From Telluribacter roseus (GTDB taxonomy: Bacteria; Bacteroidota; Bacteroidia; Cytophagales; Spirosomataceae), in NCBI RefSeq assembly GCF_017355915.2, contig NZ_JAFEUV020000009.1, positions 186,001 through 250,000 on the forward strand: DNA of 64,000 nt, read 5' to 3'. Below the pieces are notes generated by a model. That model had not been told where the DNA came from and made no database searches. It worked only from the letters and a program-made list of their open reading frames with translations. A program made the position numbers and the translations under genes. Shown in pieces: positions 37,156-45,319 of this stretch. Numbering within the stretch: the first letter of the stretch is position 1; every line of letters begins with the position of its first letter.

Positions 37156-38241
37156 ATGCGATTTTTAAGGAGAAGTATCTGGTTTTTGTACATGCTGTTC
37201 GCTTTATACACGGTGGTTGTCTATGCACTCTGCTACTGGCTGCCTACCAATCACTGGATAGCCGGATTCCTGATGCTCTCGTTTCCCATCGTTCTGGTTT
37301 CCCAGTTCTTCTTCCTAGGCTTTTGGTTGGTGTTGCGGCCACGCTGGGCTGTAGTTCCGGCCTTACTGGTACTGGCGAGCCTTCCTTTCCTGGATCGTAC
37401 CTATAAATTCAGGACGGAAAAAGAAGGCACCTCCACGCCCAGGACACCAGCTCTTAAAATCGTAAACTACAATGTATCAAGCTTTTTTCTCCATAATAAT
37501 AATGAACTTGTCACCGAAAAAGTTCTGGAATGGCTTTCTGATGTAGACCCGGATGTCATTTGTTTTCAGGAGTTTGCCAACCGGAAGCAGGAGGGTAGGC
37601 AATCAGTAATTGACCAGTTGAAGAAGGCAGGCTATCCGTACCATGCCATTATGAATAATCCGGACGAAGAGTCATCCTCCTATATTACCGGGGTAGTTAC
37701 TTTTTCTAAGTACCCGATCCTGAGCAAGCAGGACACGTTGTTCTCCAATATGAATGGTATGCTACAAACGGATATCCAGTGGCAGGGAAGCCGCATGCGG
37801 ATCATCAATGTACATATGTACTCTATGACGCTGAAACTAAACAAGCTTGCCAGCCAGAAGGAGTACGTAGGAGTAAAGCGGGAAACGCAGGGTACCATTC
37901 GCCGGATGAAAAGAGGTTTTGTGGAGCGCAATGAGGAGGTAGAAATACTGGAGTCATGGGTTGAAGACTCTGACCACCCGGTAATAGTATGTGGCGATTT
38001 CAACGAAACCCCCTATGGCTACGTGTATGGCCGGATGCGTCGGCACTTGTCCAATGCTTTCGAAAATCGGGGTAATGGATTTGGTTTCAGCTATAATAAC
38101 CTCCCTTATTTCATCCGGATCGACCATCAGTTTTACAGCAACGACAAGCTTGACCTGCAGGAATTCAATACACTACGCAAAGTCCCCTACTCAGACCATT
38201 ATCCACTCGTAGGTTCCTATTCGTTGACTCCCCGGGAGTAG
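37156..38241 (+). CDS. Membrane-anchored endonuclease/exonuclease/phosphatase family protein
   Basis: 361 residues. About 75 N-terminal residues hold two or three membrane segments (SIWFLYMLFALYTVVVYALC; FLMLSFPIVLVSQFFFLGF), followed by an EEP domain: LKIVNYNVSSF near 106-116, DVICFQEFANR (metal-binding Glu) near 134-144, VVCGDFNETPYG near 278-289 (catalytic Asp/Asn) and YSDHYPLVGSY (His) at the end. The fold covers DNases, sphingomyelinases and inositol phosphatases; the membrane anchor suggests a lipid or extracytoplasmic substrate. Start ATG 37156 fits the promoter. Confidence 0.87.
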   Translation: MRFLRRSIWFLYMLFALYTVVVYALCYWLPTNHWIAGFLMLSFPIVLVSQFFFLGFWLVLRPRWAVVPALLVLASLPFLDRTYKFRTEKEGTSTPRTPALKIVNYNVSSFFLHNNNELVTEKVLEWLSDVDPDVICFQEFANRKQEGRQSVIDQLKKAGYPYHAIMNNPDEESSSYITGVVTFSKYPILSKQDTLFSNMNGMLQTDIQWQGSRMRIINVHMYSMTLKLNKLASQKEYVGVKRETQGTIRRMKRGFVERNEEVEILESWVEDSDHPVIVCGDFNETPYGYVYGRMRRHLSNAFENRGNGFGFSYNNLPYFIRIDHQFYSNDKLDLQEFNTLRKVPYSDHYPLVGSYSLTPRE

Positions 38242-38268
38242 AATTAACATTTATTTCATAAAAGGGAT

Positions 38269-38290
38269 AGCCCCAGGATTCACCGGGGCT
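38269..38290 (+). terminator. Weak terminator after the EEP gene
   Basis: AGCCCC/GGGGCT stem with 10-nt loop followed by TTTCT. It partly overlaps a TATCTTTG -7 box (38294-38301) that may serve the next gene. Confidence 0.5.
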
Positions 38291-38364
38291 TTCTATCTTT
38301 GGTGCTTACTATACGAGCATCTCCCACCCACTTTGCCCTGAACTTACCCTTACCTACTTACCCG

Positions 38365-39084
38365 ATGATCCAACTGGTTACCCTTGACATGGCCGGTACT
38401 ACCGTCACCGACCACCACGAAGTAGAAGCTTGCTTTGCCGAGGCTGCTCTTAAAACCGGCCTTACCGTAAGCAAAGAACGAATACTGGCCATGCAGGGAC
38501 TACATAAGTACTTTGTATTCCAGACCCTGTGGGAGGAGCACTTTGGCACCCGTATGCATCCCGAGTGGCAGATGCGGGTAGACAAATCGTATAAGGTATT
38601 TACAGAGGTACTTGAGCACCACTACCTCACGCACGAGGTCACACCTACCGAGGGCTGTCTTGAGCTGTTCGACTACCTGCACCAGCAGAACATCCAGATA
38701 GCTCTGACAACGGGCTTCTACCGAAAAGTCACGGATATAATCCTGAAAAAGCTGGGCTGGCTGGAAGGACTCGATGAGCAGCGGGTTGGAACCTCTGCTA
38801 CCGTTATTCAGGCCTCTGTTACCAGCGATGAGGTAGAAAAAGGAAGACCCCACCCCTTCATGATCCAGAAGGCCATGCGGCTGCTTGGAGTGGACGATAC
38901 TGGTAAGGTACTTAATGTGGGCGATACGCCGTCAGATATTCAGTCGGGCTTCGCCGCTGGATGCCGTATGAGTGTAGCCGTTACCAATGGTACCCATACA
39001 CGGGAGCAACTGGCATCCCACCAGCCCGATCGGCTGATTGGCTCGCTCCGGGAGCTAGTAGATGTACTGGAAGAATTGAAATAA
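38365..39084 (+). CDS. Phosphonatase-like HAD hydrolase (PhnX-like)
   Basis: 239 residues from ATG 38365 (the frame opens earlier at TTG 38299, unlikely to be used). HAD motif I DMAGTTV (near 8-14) is the phosphonoacetaldehyde-hydrolase type, motif II appears as ALTTGFYRK near 113-121, and motif III/IV as NVGDTPSDIQSGFAAG near 191-206. A cap residue pattern MQGLHKY includes a lysine in a place reminiscent of the PhnX Schiff-base lysine, which needs alignment. It precedes the FAD oxidoreductase by 25 bp, so the pair is one operon, the known phosphonate-linked arrangement. Confidence 0.85.
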   Translation: MIQLVTLDMAGTTVTDHHEVEACFAEAALKTGLTVSKERILAMQGLHKYFVFQTLWEEHFGTRMHPEWQMRVDKSYKVFTEVLEHHYLTHEVTPTEGCLELFDYLHQQNIQIALTTGFYRKVTDIILKKLGWLEGLDEQRVGTSATVIQASVTSDEVEKGRPHPFMIQKAMRLLGVDDTGKVLNVGDTPSDIQSGFAAGCRMSVAVTNGTHTREQLASHQPDRLIGSLRELVDVLEELK

Positions 39085-39109
39085 TAAGCCCTGCCCTATT
39101 TACTTTATC

Positions 39110-40252
39110 ATGACCCACTTTGATCTTATCGTAGTAGGTGCCGGTATACTGGGTACCTCCCACGCGCTACAGGCCGCTCGCTTGGGCAAGAAAGTACTGC
39201 TCCTGGAAAAGGATAACTTCCCTACCAACGCTACCGTCCGCAACTTCGGGCAGGTAGTCCCCTCGGGGCTATCAGGGCGCTGGCACCGGTACGGGCAGCG
39301 GAGTATAGAGTTATACAAAGAAATACAGGCTGAATACGACATTAGTGTACGGGCCAATGGCTCCGTCTATGTAGCTTCGGACGAGCCGGAGTGGCAGTTG
39401 GCGCATGAGGCCGAAGAACTATTCAGGGATAAAGCCTATCCGGCCCAGTTGCTTTCCGCGGAGGAAACGCTGGCCAGGCATCCGTACTTAAAAGCATCTT
39501 ACGTAAAGGGTAGTCTGTTTTTTCCTGATGATGTAAGTGTGGAGCCAGACCGGTTGGTACACCGACTCATCCAGTACATTCAGCAGAAGTATGGGGTCAT
39601 GTACCTTCCCAACACCGCGGTCCTGGATTTCCAGTCTGGGGCTGAAGGGGTGGAGGTAGTTACGGCACGTCGGGAGAAGTTCAAAGGACAGCAGGTCGTG
39701 ATCTGTAACGGCAGCGAGTTCCGGCTACTTTTCCCTGACCTGTTTGCCAGTAGTGGACTGGTGGTGAGTAAGCTGCAGATGCTACAGACTCTTCCTCTAC
39801 CCAATGTTACACTAGCAGGCAATATCCTCACCGGCCTTACCATCCGCCGCTACGAGTCGTTTGAAGAATGTCCTTCCTTTGCCCAACTCACTACCCCTAC
39901 TCACTACGAAGAGCTCAAAAAGTGGGGCATCCACCTCCTGTTCAAGCAAGCCATGGACGGCTCCATCATCATCGGTGACTCCCACGAGTACGCTCCGGCT
40001 GACCGTACCGACGAACTGGGCTTCGACGTGAAAGAACCTATCAATGAACTCATCCTACGAGAAGCGGAGCGAATTGTGGAGTTCCCGGTAAGAGGGATAG
40101 CCCGCGCCTGGGCTGGCTACTACGCCCAACACCCCGACGAAATACTGGAACGGGAGATAGCCCCCGGACTGCACATCATCACCGGGATTGGGGGGAAAGG
40201 GATGACCTCGAGCCTTGGGTATGCTGAGGAGAAGGTAAAGGAGTGGTTCTGA
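39110..40252 (+). CDS. TIGR03364-like FAD-dependent oxidoreductase
   Basis: 380 residues of the DAO/glycine-oxidase fold. FAD-binding FDLIVVGAGILGTSHALQAA near 3-22 with EKDNFP following; the block ATVRNFGQVVPSGLSG near 41-56 replaces the usual substrate loop and is typical of TIGR03364; the end HIITGIGGKGMTSSLGYAEE binds the cofactor. Members sit in phosphonate gene clusters and are thought to oxidise an (N-methylated) aminophosphonate to phosphonoacetaldehyde, which the adjacent HAD enzyme could cleave. The 3' end overlaps the convergent DUF5690 gene by 74 bp. Confidence 0.87.
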   Translation: MTHFDLIVVGAGILGTSHALQAARLGKKVLLLEKDNFPTNATVRNFGQVVPSGLSGRWHRYGQRSIELYKEIQAEYDISVRANGSVYVASDEPEWQLAHEAEELFRDKAYPAQLLSAEETLARHPYLKASYVKGSLFFPDDVSVEPDRLVHRLIQYIQQKYGVMYLPNTAVLDFQSGAEGVEVVTARREKFKGQQVVICNGSEFRLLFPDLFASSGLVVSKLQMLQTLPLPNVTLAGNILTGLTIRRYESFEECPSFAQLTTPTHYEELKKWGIHLLFKQAMDGSIIIGDSHEYAPADRTDELGFDVKEPINELILREAERIVEFPVRGIARAWAGYYAQHPDEILEREIAPGLHIITGIGGKGMTSSLGYAEEKVKEWF

Positions 40253-41480
40253 ACTTCCGCCAGAACGTGAAGTAGGACAAACACGTAAGTACTATGTAAG
40301 CTCCGGACATCCCATAGCACCCGTACACAAAGAACGTCTGAAAGCTGATATTGGGCTGTCCGAAGTTTTTGTAGAGTAGTACGGCCACGCTACCCAGGTA
40401 CCCGTACCAGTCGGCCAGTGTAACCAGAAAGCCCACGGTACTTACGTAGCGGAACGAAGCCACCAGCCGCTCAAAATAAAGCCCATTGCAAGGCACATAA
40501 GCCATGTACATACCCAGGCCCGTAAGCATAAACCATACCCCAGCCGATAGCCCTCCCAGTTGATAGATCCAGGTACTAAATCCTACCAGCACTCCTCCGG
40601 CCAGCATAATGCCATTGATAAGGGTAAAGGCAAAGAAGTTATTCTCTACCCAGCGCAGCCCGGCCATCAGCACCAGGATGATCAGGGCAATAAGGGTTTC
40701 AGTCTGGGCAAAGATGGCGGGATTACCCACGGCCGAGGCGCTCAGGATTTCGGGAGCAAAGTTGTCCCGAAAATCACGAAAGGCCGAGAGCAGTACATAG
40801 GAAGAGATTAGTAGCGTAAGAGCTACCGGAAAGGTACCTATAAATGCCTGTCTTTCCACCCGGTTCATCGGCTTGCGCTCCGTACGGGCTACCTCATCTT
40901 CCACTGATGGTGGAGGTAGTTTGGCCAGTCCCCATACCGACAGCAGCAGGGGCAGCACAAACAGGAGCCCGGTCAGAAAGGGAGCCCAGTGCTCCGACAC
41001 TCCCTCCTGCATCAACAGCAGCGCTACGGTCTTCACCAACCCTGAGGCAAAGATAAACGAAGCCGTCAGGGCGGCTACAAGTACCTCAGTTTGCCGGCGT
41101 CCCTCCAGAAAACCCAGTACGGTACCATACACCATCCCCAGAGGAAGGCCATTCAGAAAAAGAAAAACAATATTGTAAGGCGGAGGTACCACGGCAAAGC
41201 CAAGCAGGGCCAGCTCAGAAAAAAGGACGAGCCCCAGCACAAAAAGCGGGCGCTGGTGGGGCTTCATCTCGGATACTACCTTTACGCCTATCCCCTTGGA
41301 TACTGCGTAGCCAAGTACCTGAGCCGTAATGAGCCAGATCTTATAATCTATCTCCAGAAACTCTACCCCTTCAAACCGCACGGCCGTAATTCCCTTGCGA
41401 AACCCGTACATACTGGTATAGGTGCAGAAGGCCGCTAAGGCACCCAGTAAGGTCACTAATGCAGAGGAAGATTTTTTCAC
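40179..41480 (-). CDS. DUF5690 family membrane protein (MFS-like transporter)
   Basis: 433 residues, about twelve membrane segments with MFS-like pattern. TYTSMYGFRKGITAVRF near 21-37 and GLPLGMVYGTVLGFLEGRR near 110-128 are characteristic of DUF5690. A transporter role for phosphonate or glycerophosphate-like solutes is inferred from the glycerol-phosphate-transporter-like start and from its neighbours. The last 22 residues, after YFTFWRKFR, are Ser/Pro/Gln-rich and encoded antisense to the end of the oxidoreductase gene, so they look like a recent stop-codon shift. Confidence 0.85.
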   Translation of the reverse strand: MKKSSSALVTLLGALAAFCTYTSMYGFRKGITAVRFEGVEFLEIDYKIWLITAQVLGYAVSKGIGVKVVSEMKPHQRPLFVLGLVLFSELALLGFAVVPPPYNIVFLFLNGLPLGMVYGTVLGFLEGRRQTEVLVAALTASFIFASGLVKTVALLLMQEGVSEHWAPFLTGLLFVLPLLLSVWGLAKLPPPSVEDEVARTERKPMNRVERQAFIGTFPVALTLLISSYVLLSAFRDFRDNFAPEILSASAVGNPAIFAQTETLIALIILVLMAGLRWVENNFFAFTLINGIMLAGGVLVGFSTWIYQLGGLSAGVWFMLTGLGMYMAYVPCNGLYFERLVASFRYVSTVGFLVTLADWYGYLGSVAVLLYKNFGQPNISFQTFFVYGCYGMSGAYIVLTCLSYFTFWRKFRTTPLPSPQHTQGSRSSLSPQSR

Positions 41481-41581
41481 TGGTTAGGAGGTTAAGAGTG
41501 GCCTTGGCTAATAGATTGCAGTGTTGAATGTAGCTGTTTTTTAGCTCATCATGGATAGCGCTCGTATTAAATAATCTTTAC

Positions 41582-41627
41582 GCAAAAAAGAGAGCCGGTC
41601 GACTAGTCGACCGGCTCTCTTTTTTGC
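41582..41627. terminator. Perfect 46-nt palindromic terminator
   Basis: Arms 41582-41604 and 41605-41627 are exact reverse complements with no spacer; A-run on the left, T-run on the right. It lies 12 bp downstream of the CocE/NonD stop (minus strand) and works as its terminator. Confidence 0.85.
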
Positions 41628-41639
41628 TGAATTAGGCTA

Positions 41640-43526
41640 CTACTCAAGTACTTCTACCACCAGGCTACTGGCAGCATCGGACTGGTGATACACACGGTGC
41701 GTGGCTTTGGTGAAATCCGAAGCTTCTGCTTTATAGATATTCTCTACGTACTTCTGGGGGTTGCGGTCAAAGAGCGGGAAGGCCGTGCTCTGTACCTGCA
41801 CCATAATGCGGTGTCCCTTCTTAAAGGTATGCAGTACGTCCTGCAGGCGGAAGTTGATATCGGTGATCTGCTCAGGCTTGAGCGGCTCCGGCTTCGAGAA
41901 ACTGTTCCGGAAGCGGGCCCGCATGATCTCACTGCGTACCATCTGCTGGTATCCGGCCAGTACTACTTCCTTATCCGTCAGGTACGCGTGATTCTGCACG
42001 GTATCAGGATATACATCAATGAGCTTTACAAAAAAATCAGCATCGGAGCCGGTCGTACTGATCTTTAGCTGCGCCATGATCTCCCCTCCCAGCGTAAGGT
42101 CCTCCGTCAGTACATCCGTCTGAAATACCAGCACATCGGTACGGGTAGAGGCAAAGCGCTGGTCCTCGGACATGTAGTTGAAGGGCGTAAAGCCTGTCAT
42201 CTGCTGAAAGTCCTCGGTATAGGGGACTGGCTTCAGCGGATCACTGATGTAGGAACTGAATGAGTTGCGTGAAGTAGGGCTATTAAACCCTAACCTACCT
42301 CCCGGCTGAAAGTACAGGCGCTGCTTCTTAGCTTGTGCAACCGGCCATTTCTCATACTGTTTCCATTGCTTGGTACCTGTGTCAAAGAGGTAGGCTTCGG
42401 GAAGGCCCGTCTTACCGTCACCGGCGCCTTTCAGGAAGTGGTTAAAGAATACCTGCTCAATATTCCGCTGGTAAAACGTAGCGACGCTGTCGCCAAAGTA
42501 GATATCGTTGTGCAGGGTATGGCCCGTTTCGCGGCTCCAGCGCCCATGCCCAAAAGGCCCCATCACCAGGGTATTATAGATATTCGGATTGTTCTTTTCG
42601 ATAGTCTTGTAGGTAGTGAGCGGTCCGTACAGGTCCTCGGCGTCAAACCAACCTCCTACGGTCATATAGGCATGCTTCACCCCCTTCAGGTGCGGCAGGA
42701 TGTTCCGCTTCTGCCAGAACTCATCGTAGTTGGGGTGGTTGATGGTTTCCTGCCAGAAGAAGTTGTCCTTATAGTACTGGTTAAAGTTCTTCAGCGGCCC
42801 CATATTCAGGTTGAATGTATAACCATCGGGCTTGGGTTGAATAAATTCATCACTGAACCAGTCCTGTGCAGTAGGTTGCGGATGCTGGATACCAAATACC
42901 GGGAAAGTGAGGTAGTATCCCTGCGTAAAGACACCATTGTGGTGAAAATCATCAAAGAAAAAATCAGCGATGGGCGCCTGTGGCGAAGAAGCTTTCAGGG
43001 CCGGATGTTCACTCAGCGAACTGGCCGTCGTATAAAAGCCGGGATATGAAATACCCCACTGCCCTACCCGGCCATTGTTGTTAGGTACATTCTTGAGGAG
43101 CCATTCAATGGTATCGTAGGTATCCGAGGCTTCGTCTACTTCATTCTTACCTTTCTTATTAGGTATATGCGGAGTCATGTTGGTCCACACACCTTCGCTC
43201 ATGTAGCGACCGCGTACATCCTGGTACACAAAGATGTACTTCTCCCGCATCAGGTGGGGGCTTGGTCCCAGCCTGACCGGGTACTTATCCGGGCCATAGG
43301 GAGCTACGCTGTAGCAGGTACGCTGCATCAGGAAGGGGTACTTAGTACCGGCCGAGGCATCCTTGGGTGTATACACAATGGTGAATAGCTTGATGCCATC
43401 CCGCATAGGGATAGAGTACTCCGCCTTGGTGTAATTTTCGCGGATATAGGCTTCGTCCGAGGCTGGCTGAGCGTATACCAGTACCGACGCCAGTACCCAT
43501 GCGAGCGTTAGTAATTTTTTGAGCAT
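41640..43526 (-). CDS. CocE/NonD family hydrolase (X-Pro dipeptidyl-peptidase type)
   Basis: 628 residues. Signal peptide (about 1-20, VLVYAQ) directs export. The alpha/beta hydrolase core has YQDVRGRYMSEG near 101-112 (oxyanion region), nucleophile Ser160 in GQWGISYPGFY, and GPFGHGRW near 322-329 with the likely catalytic His. A C-terminal jelly-roll (TDVLVFQTDVLTEDLTLGGE onward) is the X-Pro peptidase C domain. Members cleave acyl esters or amides such as cephalosporins and glutaryl compounds, or peptides; the substrate here is unknown. Monocistronic with its own terminator. Confidence 0.92.
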   Translation of the reverse strand: MLKKLLTLAWVLASVLVYAQPASDEAYIRENYTKAEYSIPMRDGIKLFTIVYTPKDASAGTKYPFLMQRTCYSVAPYGPDKYPVRLGPSPHLMREKYIFVYQDVRGRYMSEGVWTNMTPHIPNKKGKNEVDEASDTYDTIEWLLKNVPNNNGRVGQWGISYPGFYTTASSLSEHPALKASSPQAPIADFFFDDFHHNGVFTQGYYLTFPVFGIQHPQPTAQDWFSDEFIQPKPDGYTFNLNMGPLKNFNQYYKDNFFWQETINHPNYDEFWQKRNILPHLKGVKHAYMTVGGWFDAEDLYGPLTTYKTIEKNNPNIYNTLVMGPFGHGRWSRETGHTLHNDIYFGDSVATFYQRNIEQVFFNHFLKGAGDGKTGLPEAYLFDTGTKQWKQYEKWPVAQAKKQRLYFQPGGRLGFNSPTSRNSFSSYISDPLKPVPYTEDFQQMTGFTPFNYMSEDQRFASTRTDVLVFQTDVLTEDLTLGGEIMAQLKISTTGSDADFFVKLIDVYPDTVQNHAYLTDKEVVLAGYQQMVRSEIMRARFRNSFSKPEPLKPEQITDINFRLQDVLHTFKKGHRIMVQVQSTAFPLFDRNPQKYVENIYKAEASDFTKATHRVYHQSDAASSLVVEVLE

Positions 43527-43586
43527 AGTAGAGGTACTACAGGTTTATGATGAAGTTAATTTAGTGCATACTTAGGTAATAAAAAA

Positions 43587-43611
43587 GTCCCTCCTGATTG
43601 AGCGGAGGGAC
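43587..43611 (-). terminator. Terminator of the DinB-family gene
   Basis: 8-bp stem GTCCCTCC/GGAGGGAC with a 9-nt loop and a minus-strand T-run (complement of AAAAAA). Confidence 0.8.
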
Positions 43612-43624
43612 CAGGAAAATCCTT

Positions 43625-44152
43625 TTAGAACAGCTTCTCATTCGGCGGCTTAATACCCTTCATCCGAATGTAAGTAGTAGTCTGCCCGCGGTGGTGAGTC
43701 TGGTGCTCAAATGCCTTAGCATACGCTACACCCCGGCTCATATCACGACCAAACAGCTTAATAGAGGCTCCCATATCACCGTCTTTCAGTCCTTCGAGGC
43801 TCTGGATGACGAAGTCATAACTTTCGGCCACAGCTTTGGACAGAGCCTCTTTACTTTTTAACTCCTCCATCTTCTCCAGGTTTTTGCCCTGATGGGGATT
43901 GGCTTTGCCCGAAGCGGCGGCCGCAAAGTTATAGTTGCCGTTGGCCAGGTGCAGCATCTGCTCCGCGAAGGAGCGCACGTCCGGAGTAGGCTTGTAGCCC
44001 ACACCATCGGCGGGCATGGCATCAAGGTACTCCTGCGTGTACTCTTTAGCCCGCTTCCAGTCGGCTACCATCTGGCTGACAGTTTGCGCAAGGGTGGAGG
44101 TACTGATAGCTACCAGGAGCATGAGGGTACTTAGTACTGATTTGCGTTTCAT
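43625..44152 (-). CDS. Exported DinB/DUF664 family protein
   Basis: 175 residues from ATG 44152; an earlier in-frame ATG at 44206 would put 18 residues ahead of the signal peptide and is unlikely. Signal peptide SVLSTLMLLVAISTSTLA is followed by a DinB four-helix bundle. Metal-binding histidines appear in EQMLHLANGNYNFAAA near 64-79 and FEHQTHHRGQTTTYIR near 147-162 (HHRGQ being the DinB signature). Periplasmic DinB proteins are frequent in this phylum; some relatives are thiol transferases, but this one is uncharacterised. Confidence 0.88.
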   Translation of the reverse strand: MKRKSVLSTLMLLVAISTSTLAQTVSQMVADWKRAKEYTQEYLDAMPADGVGYKPTPDVRSFAEQMLHLANGNYNFAAAASGKANPHQGKNLEKMEELKSKEALSKAVAESYDFVIQSLEGLKDGDMGASIKLFGRDMSRGVAYAKAFEHQTHHRGQTTTYIRMKGIKPPNEKLF

Positions 44153-44305
44153 AGTGGAATGTATGGTTAGTATTTGCGGACTAAATATAGCAATAGAAGT
44201 CTGCAATGATAAGTAATCAACAGTGGATTACTGCTTTCCCGAACTTTCCCCCGGCTTCCGATCACTACACAGTACCTCCCCCCTCTCCTCTCGTACTTCA
44301 GGCTT

Positions 44306-45229
44306 CTACTTCCTTTTGAAATAGTTAAGAGTTACGCTGGGAGCAGTACTGCGCTCACCCAGCGTATAGTACCCCTGTGCATCTTTGTCAAAGCAAACGG
44401 CCTCGCCCTGGGGCTCCAGTACATAGGGCAGTGACTTGTGAGGAGGCTGCGAGAGTGTCTGCGCTACGGTCTCATTGGGGTTGCGCTTCCAGTAGTAGAC
44501 GCTCGTGTACGTGCGAATCAATATCTCCAGTCCATCGTAAGAGATGTCTCCTCCCGTAGCTAACATCACCGAAGGAATAGTACCTACCTTTTCCGCGGTC
44601 ATGACGTTTTCCGCAGGTTGCGGATAAGGCAGGCGATACATGTTGGTAGTACCCAGTTCTTTGGACACAACGAATAAATCCTTGGTAATCGGATCAAACA
44701 GGAGCGTTTCGGCATCGCGGGGACTATCCGGGTAGCGGTACATGATCCGCTCAATATCGCTGTTCTGAAATGACCCCTCCAGGCTTGTCAGCTCAGGTAC
44801 CCGGTAGATATAGCTGATATCAATGGACGGATCAGCATTGTTATTACCAAAATCAGCCATGTACAGGTAGCTTACGCCATCGCGTGGTCCGCTCCCTACG
44901 GCTATATCCTCCCAGTCACGCGTTATCAGATCACCCATTGTGTACCGCCGTATCTGTCCCCCGTCTTTCTTAATCAGGCCTATCAGATTACCATCATCAT
45001 TATGGGCCCAAAGGTACCCGTCCAGCGTACGGCTATAGGCCAGCCCTGAGGCTTCATCTATGAGTCCGGGTTCAATGGGTATGCGCTGTGGCACGGTCTC
45101 AAACACACTGGAGCGACCTGTATCCGGGTCGGGATCAATGGGCTTTTCCCAACAACCTGCCAGTAATAGCACAGGCAGCGATAGTATAGTAAGTGTCTTG
45201 TTGATGGGAACTCGGGTTGTGGATTTCAT
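44306..45229 (-). CDS. Hypothetical lipoprotein, beta-propeller-like
   Basis: 307 residues from ATG 45229 (MKSTTRVPINKTLTI), with lipobox LLAGC; the frame opens upstream at 45292 without a signal, so that start is rejected. Mature part: DEASGLAYSRTLDGYLWAHN, RDWEDIAVGSGPRDGVSYLY and ADFGNNNADPSIDISYIYRV recall esterase-like or SdiA-regulated beta-propeller proteins in which an Asp/Asn-rich blade repeats. TAGTTTTG on the minus strand (complement of 45290-45297) is a -7 candidate. It diverges from aspS. Function unknown. Confidence 0.7.
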   Translation of the reverse strand: MKSTTRVPINKTLTILSLPVLLLAGCWEKPIDPDPDTGRSSVFETVPQRIPIEPGLIDEASGLAYSRTLDGYLWAHNDDGNLIGLIKKDGGQIRRYTMGDLITRDWEDIAVGSGPRDGVSYLYMADFGNNNADPSIDISYIYRVPELTSLEGSFQNSDIERIMYRYPDSPRDAETLLFDPITKDLFVVSKELGTTNMYRLPYPQPAENVMTAEKVGTIPSVMLATGGDISYDGLEILIRTYTSVYYWKRNPNETVAQTLSQPPHKSLPYVLEPQGEAVCFDKDAQGYYTLGERSTAPSVTLNYFKRK

Positions 45230-45319
45230 GAGTGTTGCTAAATGTTGATTTGTTAAAAATACGTACTTTTGGGCCGTTACTTGTGAAGCCAAAACTATTT
45301 TACAGTATAAATTGATTTT

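Noticed and set aside
42333-43049. 238-residue plus-strand ORF inside the CocE/NonD gene
   Set aside because: Antisense shadow. The minus-strand frame has a signal peptide, catalytic motifs and full family length.
45245-45271. Full aspS promoter
   Set aside because: The TACTTTTG -7 box is good, but the nearest TTG is only 16 bp away, outside the 19-21 bp range, so no complete promoter is called.
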